Made by a program: the position numbers and the translations under genes. Shown piece by piece: positions 56,505 to 64,000 of a DNA stretch of 64,000 nt (its first letter is position 1; each line of letters begins with the position of its first letter). The notes under the pieces were generated by a model that ran no database searches, was not told where the DNA came from, and was given only the letters and a program-made list of their open reading frames with translations. The stretch is from Flavobacterium sp. 270 (GTDB lineage: Bacteria > Bacteroidota > Bacteroidia > Flavobacteriales > Flavobacteriaceae), in the NCBI RefSeq assembly GCF_004368785.1, contig NZ_SODM01000004.1, positions 577,227 to 641,226 on the forward strand, given 5' to 3'.

Positions 56505-57191
56505 TTAAATGGTTAGTTTCTGTGTAAGATTTTTAAAATATTGTGTAAAAAAAGTAACATGCTTGAAAATAAAAAAATGATCTCCCTTCATCTGAGTTAT
56601 GGAAATTTTTTCATTTGATTCCTCTTCCCAACCTTGCATTTCATCTTCAGTAGATTCTTCAGAACCATAGAAAACATCAATAGGAATATTCAGTTTATTT
56701 TTTTTCTGATATTTATATACTTCAACAATCGTAAGATCTGCCTTTAGAATAGGAGTAAAAAACTCGATTAATTCCTGATGATTGATTAATTCATCCGGAA
56801 TACCACCAATTTTAACAACTTCATCCCAAAACAAATTATCTGGTAAGTGACAAAATAGATTTTCTCTTTTTGTAACTGGTGGTTTTCTTCCGCTCACAAC
56901 TAATTTTGCAGGTTTTTGAAAGCCTAATTCTTCAATTTTTTGGCATAATAAATACCCTAGCAAAGCCCCCATGCTATGCCCATAAATAATATAATCCTGA
57001 GGTTGAGATATTTCAGATTTAACTTTTTGAAATAAATCCTCAATTAGCGAATCTATATCAGTAATCAGGTCTTCACCCATTCTAAATCCTCTGCCCGGAT
57101 ATTCTATAACAGTAAAGTTTTCGATGTTTTTCGTAATAATTTGAAAAGAGTGCTTGTTTCCTCCTGCAAAAGTGAATGCTATAATTTTCAT
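56505..57191 (-). CDS. Type II thioesterase (stand-alone editing enzyme)
   Basis: 228 aa alpha/beta-hydrolase of the GrsT/SrfD group. It starts MKIIAFTFAGGNKHSFQIIT, where AGGN replaces the usual AGG(A/S). Motifs: EYPGRGFRMGED (about 30-41), nucleophile elbow YGHSMGALLGY (about 72-82), and Asp and His in VFYGSEESTEDE and KGDHFFIFKH. Type II thioesterases remove misloaded or stalled acyl groups from T domains. Because no synthetase in the window carries an integrated thioesterase, this protein might also take part in product release, which is inference. Confidence 0.9.
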   Translation of the reverse strand: MKIIAFTFAGGNKHSFQIITKNIENFTVIEYPGRGFRMGEDLITDIDSLIEDLFQKVKSEISQPQDYIIYGHSMGALLGYLLCQKIEELGFQKPAKLVVSGRKPPVTKRENLFCHLPDNLFWDEVVKIGGIPDELINHQELIEFFTPILKADLTIVEVYKYQKKNKLNIPIDVFYGSEESTEDEMQGWEEESNEKISITQMKGDHFFIFKHVTFFTQYFKNLTQKLTI

Positions 57192-57261
57192 TGGGCCGAT
57201 AATTTTAATTTTGTTTGATTAAGTCTTTTATTTTTTTTAGATATTACATCTCATTAAAGAG

Positions 57262-60200
57262 TTATATAGCAGTTAATTTTTCAGGATTATATTTAATATT
57301 ATTAAAGGTGCAAAGAAGCTTTTCTTTCTCTTCTCCTGATAGATAATCAATAGCTGCGATAGGTTGGTGCGATTGTTCTAATAATTTTAAAAGCATAGTT
57401 TTATAATGTTTCAGAAATTGCTCCATCAAATCATTATCATAAACATCACTATTATACTCTACTATACAAGAGAGCTTATCATCTATTTCTTCAAAATATA
57501 ATGATAAATCAAACTTACTGCTGGCACCTCCATAATCTATTATGCTATCTGCTATATCATTAGTCAATGTAATGCTCTTCTTTTTATCGCCGTTATTTTG
57601 CAAAACAATTAAAACATCGAAAATGGCACTCCTGGAAAAATCTCGTTTTAAATCTAATTCTTCTACCAGACGATCAAATGGATATTTTTGATGTGTGTAA
57701 GCATCTAAGGCTGTTTGTTTGACATTTGCATATAAATCATTAAAACTATCTTTCCCTTTTACCTCATTTCTCAATACAAGGGTATTTAAATAACATCCTA
57801 TTTGATTTTCTAAATCAAAATGCTCTCTCCCTGCAATTGGACTTCCAATAATAATATCTTCCTGCCCTGTATATCTATAAATCATTGCCTTAACAGAAGC
57901 TACTAAACCCATGAATAATGTGCCTGAATTTTGCTGACAATAGTCTTTAAGTTTTGAACTTATTTCTTTAGATAAATACAATCCTAACATGCGTCCTTTA
58001 TTAGTCTTTTCTGCCGGACGTTTATTAAAAGTTGGCAATTCTAATATTGATAATTCTCCTGAAAGCTTAGTTAGCCAGTAATCCCTATGAAGTTGAAATG
58101 ACTCTTCTTCCAATTGCTTTTTTTGCCAGGCAGCATAATCTTTATATTGTATTCTAAGATGTGGTAACTCTGGGTTTTCTCCTTTTTTAAATGCTTCATA
58201 ACAAGTAAAAACATCTTTTATAAGTACATCATTAGACCAACCATCACTTATTATATGGTGAATATTATAATAAAAAACATATTTTTCATCTAATAATTGA
58301 ATGAGTGATGCTCTTAATAAAGGTCCTTTCTCTAAATCAAATAATTTATGGGAATCTTGTTCGATATAACCCTTTACAAATTGTTCGTTTTCTTCTTTTC
58401 CTCTGAAATCTAAATAATTGATCTTAAAATCCAATTCCTCTTTAGATAATATCCATTGTCTGATTTCTCCGGAATCATCTACTTTAAATACCGTTCTTAA
58501 AATTTCGTGCCTGTCTATGACATGATAAATAGCTTTTTTAAAACTTTCTATATCATAATTCCCATTCAGTTCGATATAAGCTGGCATATTAAAGGCAGCT
58601 GATTCTTCTTCAAATTGACTTAATACCCAAAACCTTCTTTGAGAATCTGAAATTATATAACTTTCGTTGTCTTCTACTTTCTGAATTTCTACGTATTCAT
58701 TTTTTTTAGAAGCCTTTATTAAATCCGAATGAGATTCTAATGTTTCGCTAATAAATAAATCTTTTAAAGACATTTTTACGTCGAACACCTTGTAATATTC
58801 ACTTATTAATCTGGTAATCTTTAAACTATGTCCTCCTAATTCAAAAAAGCTATCTGTTACTCCAACCTTTTGAATTCCTAATACTTGCTGCCATATTACA
58901 ACCAGTTTTTCTTCTGTCTCATTTCTTGGGGCTACGTATTGATTTCTGATAAGGTCTTCTCCATCTACTCCAGGCAAAGCTTTACGGTCTATTTTTCCAT
59001 TTGGAGTAAGAGGTAATTCATCAAGTTCTACGTAAAACGCCGGAACCATATAATCGGGTAGTTTTCCTTGAAGAAAGCTTTTTAATGCTGATTTGTCAAT
59101 ACTTTCTGAAGCTGTAAAATAGGCGATCAAAACTTTTCCTTCATTGGATTCTTTTGTCTCTACTACTACTTGTTTTAAATCAGATTCATATTGCAAAATG
59201 GCATGCTCAATCTCACCAAGCTCGATGCGGAATCCGCGAATTTTAACCTGATAGTCCTTTCTGCCCATAAACTCAATGTTGCCATCAGAAAGCCAACGGC
59301 CGAGATCTCCTGTGTCATACATTCTTTCTCCCTCTATAAAAGGATTAGCAATGAATTTCTCCTGGGTAAGCTCTGGCTTATTCAAATACCCGCGGGCTAC
59401 TCCTGCGCCTGATATAAACAGCTTTCCAGAAGAACCTATTGGAACAATCTGCAACGCATCATCTAAGATGTAAATCTGAGTGTTGGATATAGGTTTACCG
59501 ATAGGAATAACTCTTTTCTCTACAGCATTTCCTGTTGATTGATAAATAGATACGCAAACGGCACACTCTGTAGGGCCATAAGCATTATAATATGCGATTC
59601 CTGATGCTGTAACTCTCAGGACTGTACCAGGATCGGCTGATTCACCGGCTGTGATAATACATCTTAGTCCTGAGATATCTTCATTGCTTAATAAAGCTAG
59701 ATAACTCGGAGGAAAAGTTACAACGGTTGATTGCGTGGCTTTTAGAAATTCTACAAACGCCTCTTTATCCTTAATTGTTTCTTCACTCGGAATACATAAG
59801 GTGGCACCACTGTACAAACTCATCATAATCTCGGATATGGAAGCATCAAAAGCTACAGAAGCAAACCAAACCACTTTGTCGTTTTGGGTAATATCAAACG
59901 TTTTAATCTGATCCAAGGACATGTTGACATTACTACTATGCTCCACCATAACACCTTTTGGCTGTCCTGTAGAACCCGAAGTGTAAATGATATAGGCTAA
60001 ATCACCTGACTTATTAATAGGGTCAGGATTCTCGTTTCCATATTTATACCTTTCCAAATTACATAACATCATTTCCTCTTCATCAAGAACTACCTTGCAT
60101 TTGCAATCTTGTTCAATATAAGTTATGCGATCTTGAGGATAATTAACATCTATAGGAAGATATGCTGCTCCGGATTTCAATACTCCTAAAAGAGCTACAA

Positions 60201-62007
60201 TCATTTTATCACTTTTAGCCAGCTTTACTCCCACCAGATCATCTGGCTTAATCGCATAATTTTCTCTTAAATAATAAGCCAACTGATTCGACTTCTCATT
60301 AAGTTCCTGATACGTTAGTTTATTATTTTCAAAAATAACAGCTGCATTATTTGGTGTTTTTCTAACCTGTTCTTCAAATAAATCTACGATTGTTTTATCG
60401 CTAGGATAATCAGATTTCGTATCATTAAATTCTACCAGCAACTGCTGCTCTTCGTCATGGTTAAGATACTTTAACTCTACTAAAGGTAACAGAGGATTAA
60501 TTACTATTTGTGCCAGTAATTGTTCTAAATGCTTTAACAACTGAGTTATAAAATCATTGCTAAAAATGTCCGTATTATAGGTTATATCTAATTGCAGTTC
60601 TTCAGGTTTCTCTGAAAAATTAAAATGTAAATCAAACCTGCTTATAGTGTTGGTTACCTCATATGGTTTTATATCAAATGTTTTAATGCTTTGATTTTCA
60701 TCATATTCTTTCCCTACTCCAAATGCATTTTGTAAATCTACCATTACATCAAACAAAGGATTTCTGCTTGGATCCCGCTTTAAGGATAAATTCTCTACCA
60801 ATTCATCCAAAGGATAAATATAATATTGATAAGCACCTAAAGTTACATCCTTAACCTTGTTTAATAACGCGATAAAATTATCATCGTTTTCAAGAATTGT
60901 TCTTAATGGCAAAGTATTTACAAAAAAACCAATTTGTCCTTCTAAATCAGAATGTTCCCTACCCGCTAAAGAACTTCCTATAATGATATCCTGCTGTTGT
61001 GTATAACGATATAATACAACTTTTACCAGAGATAGTGTCGCCATAAACAAAGTACCTCCCTGCGATTGGCTTAAATTCTTTAATTTCTTAACATTGTTTG
61101 TATTTAAAACTTTACTTAAAGTCTTTCCATTATATGTTTTTACTGATGGTCGCTGGTACTGAACAGGTAAATCTAATATAGGAATCTCACCAGTAAATTG
61201 ATTTGTCCAATAACTTTTATGCTTCTCTAACTGGCTTCCTTTTAATTGATCTTGTTGCCAAAATGCATAATCCTTGTATTGTATCCGTAAGGGCTGAAAT
61301 TGGTACGTTTCTCCTAAGGTTACTGAACGATAATAAGTAAATAACTCTTTAATTAAAATTTCCATTGACCACCCATCACTAATAATATGATGCATAACTA
61401 AGCTAAGAACATACTTAGAGTCAGCTATCTGCGATAACTTTACTCTAATTAAAACGCCTTGCTCTAAGTCAAAAGGTTTCTCGCATTGTTCTTTGATGAT
61501 AGTATTTAAATCTAAACCTTTTGTCGATCTAATATCTTCATAATCAATTTTGAAGTCAATATCTTTATTTTCTATGATAAATTGTCTTACCTCTCCTTGT
61601 TCAGTTTCTTTAAAAGCAGTTCTCAAAGATTCATGACGTTCTATTATAAATTTAAATGTCGATTCAATTAATTCAACATCTAATAATCCTTCAATTTCAT
61701 AAACACCTATTAGATTATATGCCGAATTACCGCCTTCAAGCTGGCTTACTAACCACAATCTGTTTTGAGATGAGGATAGCGGATAATTCTCCATTAATGG
61801 AACTGTTGGAATTGACTCGTAAGTTTTTACATCCTCTTGAAATCCCTTTAAGAATTGTATTAATTCATGCTTATTATCAACTATTTTTTTTAAACTAATC
61901 GGATCTAGATATTCACCATCATAGAAAACCTCAAGTTCACCATCTTTCAAGACAACATCAATAGCGTTACTTTTCAACTCAGCTAACAAATCTATAAGCT
62001 TGCCCAT
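57262..62007 (-). CDS. Nonribosomal peptide synthetase, docking-C-A-T-C (1581 aa), predicted aromatic module
   Basis: Residues 1-55 (MGKLIDLLAELKSNAIDVVL, KDGELEVFYDGEYLDP) form a TubC-type N-terminal docking domain, expected to receive the peptide from a separate upstream synthetase. C 72-500 (MHHIISDG 205-212), A 530-1030 (TSGSTGQPKG near 675, FDASISE near 719), T (LGGHSLKITR, Ser near 1061) and C 1115-1565 (HHIISDG near 1249) follow. The specificity code read by hand is D-A-S-T-I-A-A-V-C-K, identical to A1 of the 2305-aa protein and of Phe/Tyr type. The CmlA-like hydroxylase gene lies 6 bp upstream, so its aromatic residue may be beta-hydroxylated while on this T domain. Ends in a C domain. 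Confidence 0.93.
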   Translation of the reverse strand: MGKLIDLLAELKSNAIDVVLKDGELEVFYDGEYLDPISLKKIVDNKHELIQFLKGFQEDVKTYESIPTVPLMENYPLSSSQNRLWLVSQLEGGNSAYNLIGVYEIEGLLDVELIESTFKFIIERHESLRTAFKETEQGEVRQFIIENKDIDFKIDYEDIRSTKGLDLNTIIKEQCEKPFDLEQGVLIRVKLSQIADSKYVLSLVMHHIISDGWSMEILIKELFTYYRSVTLGETYQFQPLRIQYKDYAFWQQDQLKGSQLEKHKSYWTNQFTGEIPILDLPVQYQRPSVKTYNGKTLSKVLNTNNVKKLKNLSQSQGGTLFMATLSLVKVVLYRYTQQQDIIIGSSLAGREHSDLEGQIGFFVNTLPLRTILENDDNFIALLNKVKDVTLGAYQYYIYPLDELVENLSLKRDPSRNPLFDVMVDLQNAFGVGKEYDENQSIKTFDIKPYEVTNTISRFDLHFNFSEKPEELQLDITYNTDIFSNDFITQLLKHLEQLLAQIVINPLLPLVELKYLNHDEEQQLLVEFNDTKSDYPSDKTIVDLFEEQVRKTPNNAAVIFENNKLTYQELNEKSNQLAYYLRENYAIKPDDLVGVKLAKSDKMIVALLGVLKSGAAYLPIDVNYPQDRITYIEQDCKCKVVLDEEEMMLCNLERYKYGNENPDPINKSGDLAYIIYTSGSTGQPKGVMVEHSSNVNMSLDQIKTFDITQNDKVVWFASVAFDASISEIMMSLYSGATLCIPSEETIKDKEAFVEFLKATQSTVVTFPPSYLALLSNEDISGLRCIITAGESADPGTVLRVTASGIAYYNAYGPTECAVCVSIYQSTGNAVEKRVIPIGKPISNTQIYILDDALQIVPIGSSGKLFISGAGVARGYLNKPELTQEKFIANPFIEGERMYDTGDLGRWLSDGNIEFMGRKDYQVKIRGFRIELGEIEHAILQYESDLKQVVVETKESNEGKVLIAYFTASESIDKSALKSFLQGKLPDYMVPAFYVELDELPLTPNGKIDRKALPGVDGEDLIRNQYVAPRNETEEKLVVIWQQVLGIQKVGVTDSFFELGGHSLKITRLISEYYKVFDVKMSLKDLFISETLESHSDLIKASKKNEYVEIQKVEDNESYIISDSQRRFWVLSQFEEESAAFNMPAYIELNGNYDIESFKKAIYHVIDRHEILRTVFKVDDSGEIRQWILSKEELDFKINYLDFRGKEENEQFVKGYIEQDSHKLFDLEKGPLLRASLIQLLDEKYVFYYNIHHIISDGWSNDVLIKDVFTCYEAFKKGENPELPHLRIQYKDYAAWQKKQLEEESFQLHRDYWLTKLSGELSILELPTFNKRPAEKTNKGRMLGLYLSKEISSKLKDYCQQNSGTLFMGLVASVKAMIYRYTGQEDIIIGSPIAGREHFDLENQIGCYLNTLVLRNEVKGKDSFNDLYANVKQTALDAYTHQKYPFDRLVEELDLKRDFSRSAIFDVLIVLQNNGDKKKSITLTNDIADSIIDYGGASSKFDLSLYFEEIDDKLSCIVEYNSDVYDNDLMEQFLKHYKTMLLKLLEQSHQPIAAIDYLSGEEKEKLLCTFNNIKYNPEKLTAI

Positions 62008-62013
62008 ATTCCT

Positions 62014-63618
62014 TTATTTTTTCTTATTATATAATATTTCCTTTTCGCCAAATAACCTTTCAGCAATTATTCCTCTTGAGATACATTCATTAATTAAATG
62101 ATTGGATTGAACAATTGGATTAGATTCGTCTGTGTATTTTATACTACTAATAAATTCACACCAAGGTTCTTGTCCCATAGCATACACGTATATTTCTGAC
62201 GGATTAAAAATATTTACTAAATTTATTCCTCTATTAAAATCAGATCCTGCTAATCTTCTTGATTGATCATGTTCTTTTGATAGTTCGTTAACAACCAATG
62301 GGCCATATAACCAGGTTAACGGGGCGCCATCACATTCCATACCCAGAAAAACAACATCTACATTTCCAATTAGCTTTTGTGTATGTTCATATAACTTCTT
62401 TTCTAAAATCCTTGAATCTGCAACAAACAATAAAGAAAAATCAGCGATATCAACATGATAGCAAATTTTAGCTTTAATATCTAAATCACTATGTTCTCCG
62501 GTAAAAGGAACCCCCGTAATACTACAATCTGAAAAACTTATCGTTGAAAATTCTTCAATCTCGATTACATTATTAAAACCAATATTATTAAACATCAATT
62601 TTAGACAAGGATCCTGAAGGTGTCCTCCTCCAGAACGCGGAACAATTATGTTTTTTACTTTATGTCTAAGAGGCAGAAGGGTTTCAAGTAAAATATGATC
62701 CTGATGGTTGTGAGTTATTAAAACATAATCAATAACTTCTGGTAATTCATAATCAGAAAAATGCTCAACACTGGACTGATATCCATAATAACTAATTAAG
62801 GGATCTACCAAGATACTTATATCTTTTGTTTCGATTAATATACACGCATGACCAAAATATCTCATCCTAATATTATTTCCCTCATATTTAGCATAAGGTA
62901 CAGACGGAACTTCAGTGAAAAACGATTTAAAAAGTGACTCTTCAACTTCATTTAAATCACCTAACATTTCTCTTATTTCATTATAAGGTCGAGGTGTTCT
63001 TTTCATTTTACTCAACTCATCTATAAATTCATCATCAAAAGGTATATTTAAATGCAATACATCATTTTCTTCTAATCTTGGTGTGCTTAGACAAAAAGGG
63101 CGTGAATCATTGTTTGTAATCCAAAGCGCAATACTTTGAGTATTTTTATTATAAAACTTGCTCTTATATAAAAGGTGTTCAAAAAATCGAAATGAAGGGT
63201 TTCCATTTAAATCATATATAAGTTCTACATAACCTTTTAAGATTTCCGGCACATTTTCATATAAACTTTCCAGCGACTGTCCTTTTGCTTCTTTATTTAA
63301 CATTAAAACCAATTTTCTAATGGCAAACGAAAGAGTAAGTAATTCCTTTTGATTTAAAAAAGTTGATTCCAGTAATTTTTTAATATCCTCAGATCTATTC
63401 TCTTTGTAATCCATAAAAGGACCACCTAACATTTTTGGATTTTTAATAGCCTCATCATGCAACTCTGGAGATTCTAGATAAGAATTCATTATTTCAACAT
63501 GTCTTTTTACTACATTCATTGCTGCAGTTCCCGGCGATATAAGATGAGACCATGCGTACCATCTTTCAATTAAAGGTTCAATAACTACATTGGGCTTTAA
63601 AAAAACTAAACTTTCCAT
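62014..63618 (-). CDS. CmlA-like diiron beta-hydroxylase with metallo-beta-lactamase fold
   Basis: 534 aa, almost the length of CmlA (about 532), the chloramphenicol-pathway enzyme that beta-hydroxylates a T-domain-bound aromatic amino acid. An N-terminal domain of about 245 residues (starting LKPNVVIEPLIERWYAWSHL) precedes a metallo-beta-lactamase fold: MRYFGHACILIET (252-264), ITHNHQDH with H303, H305, D307 and H308, TGEHSD with E375 where hydrolases have His, and FVADSR with D401. The order and spacing match my recollection of the CmlA ligand set with a constant shift of two residues. It lies in the NRPS operon, 3 bp after a T-domain terminus and 6 bp before the aromatic-module synthetase. 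Most likely it makes a beta-hydroxy-Tyr/Phe building block. Confidence 0.85.
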   Translation of the reverse strand: MESLVFLKPNVVIEPLIERWYAWSHLISPGTAAMNVVKRHVEIMNSYLESPELHDEAIKNPKMLGGPFMDYKENRSEDIKKLLESTFLNQKELLTLSFAIRKLVLMLNKEAKGQSLESLYENVPEILKGYVELIYDLNGNPSFRFFEHLLYKSKFYNKNTQSIALWITNNDSRPFCLSTPRLEENDVLHLNIPFDDEFIDELSKMKRTPRPYNEIREMLGDLNEVEESLFKSFFTEVPSVPYAKYEGNNIRMRYFGHACILIETKDISILVDPLISYYGYQSSVEHFSDYELPEVIDYVLITHNHQDHILLETLLPLRHKVKNIIVPRSGGGHLQDPCLKLMFNNIGFNNVIEIEEFSTISFSDCSITGVPFTGEHSDLDIKAKICYHVDIADFSLLFVADSRILEKKLYEHTQKLIGNVDVVFLGMECDGAPLTWLYGPLVVNELSKEHDQSRRLAGSDFNRGINLVNIFNPSEIYVYAMGQEPWCEFISSIKYTDESNPIVQSNHLINECISRGIIAERLFGEKEILYNKKK

Positions 63619-63621
63619 TAA

Positions 63622-64000
63622 TTATATTTTTATTGATTTTCTATTTTTATTATTTGAACTTAATTTTAGTGTATTAATTACGGAGGAAAAACTTTCAATA
63701 TTTGGATTATCAAAAAATTCAGCGACCGGTATTTTGAATAAAAAAGTTTTCTCCATAGCATTTAATAGTCTCATTACTTTTAAACTATTTCCTCCCAATT
63801 CAAAAAAGCTATCTGTTACTCCGACTTTTTCAATTCCAAGTACTTCCTGCCATATTGTTACCAGTTTTTGCTCGGTCTCATTTCTTGGAGCTACATATTC
63901 TCCACGAATAAGATCTTCTCCGTCTACTCCAGGTAAGGCTTTACGGTCGATCTTTCCATTTGGGGTAAGGGGTAACCCATCCAGTTCTACGTAAAACGCC
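63622..64000 (-). CDS. Nonribosomal peptide synthetase, C-terminal fragment (A tail and T domain), 5' end outside window
   Basis: The minus-strand frame enters at the right edge as AFYVELDGLPLTPNGKIDRK, the A10 end of an adenylation domain. It continues through a carrier domain (DSFFELGGNSLKVMRLLNAM, with the phosphopantetheine Ser) and stops with a TAA at 63624-63622, just before the hydroxylase start. This synthetase ends in T, so the next condensation must be done in trans by the docking-domain C of the 1581-aa protein. The A-tail text is nearly identical to that of the other modules, indicating shared ancestry or gene conversion. Confidence 0.93.
   Translation of the reverse strand, partial: AFYVELDGLPLTPNGKIDRKALPGVDGEDLIRGEYVAPRNETEQKLVTIWQEVLGIEKVGVTDSFFELGGNSLKVMRLLNAMEKTFLFKIPVAEFFDNPNIESFSSVINTLKLSSNNKNRKSIKI

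Noticed and set aside
62014..63618. Calling this a beta-lactamase or hydrolytic resistance enzyme because of HxHxDH
   Set aside because: The large N-terminal domain, the Glu replacing a metal His, the length and the NRPS context fit a CmlA-type oxygenase much better.
63590..63994. Plus-strand reading frame of 134 codons at the right edge
   Set aside because: It lies antisense to the A-tail and T domain of a clear synthetase. Similar shadows occur opposite every NRPS module.

Overview
The window looks like the chromosome of a Flavobacterium-type Bacteroidota, close to F. johnsoniae in style. DNA is AT-rich. Paired SusC/SusD systems, an ECF sigma/FecR pair, a type IX secretion sorting tail, TAnnTTTG promoter elements and palindromic intergenic repeats all fit. 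No rRNA, tRNA, CRISPR array, insertion sequence or prophage was seen.

Region 1 (1-10.1 kb, minus strand) is an alpha-mannoside utilisation locus. It holds a SusC-type receptor running off the left edge, an operon of GH125 exo-alpha-mannosidase, GH92 alpha-mannosidase and a ROK-family sugar kinase, and a LacI-family regulator. Three near-identical 14-bp palindromes (CTAAAACGTTTTAG type) each lie directly upstream of a TAnnTTTG -7 element, before the susC-like gene, the GH125 operon and lacI itself. This is a readable, autoregulated LacI regulon.

Region 2 (10.1-11.6 kb) is a small MarR plus alpha/beta-hydrolase operon.

Region 3 (11.6-38.7 kb) is a pectin/galacturonan locus. A divergent ECF sigma gene and fecR precede an STN-domain SusC and its SusD. 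About 20 kb of co-directional genes follow: four GH28 enzymes (one with a CBM-like module and a T9SS tail), a clan GH-D-like enzyme, two large secreted proteins that look like glycosidases of unassigned family, an aldo/keto reductase, a PQQ-type sugar dehydrogenase fused to cytochrome c, and a hexuronate module (UxuB-type SDR, UxuA, ExuT). Two GTGTGCGCACAC-type palindromes suggest a second regulator acting on the distal part.

Region 4 (39.2-64 kb, minus strand, continuing past the right edge) is a nonribosomal peptide cluster: a 3'-terminal synthetase fragment, a CmlA-like diiron beta-hydroxylase, synthetases of 1581, 1481 and 2305 aa, a type II thioesterase, a SyrD/PvdE-type ABC exporter, an Sfp-type phosphopantetheinyl transferase, an exported S33-type peptidase with a four-helix membrane tail, and a JmjC/cupin-like protein with an altered metal motif. 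By hand-read specificity codes two adenylation domains look aromatic and one looks glycine-specific. With the beta-hydroxylase this suggests a peptide containing beta-hydroxy-Tyr/Phe. All three complete synthetases end in a condensation domain, no integrated thioesterase is visible, and a decayed adenylation-domain fragment lies just beyond the last synthetase. This cluster is the best candidate in the window for an undescribed system.
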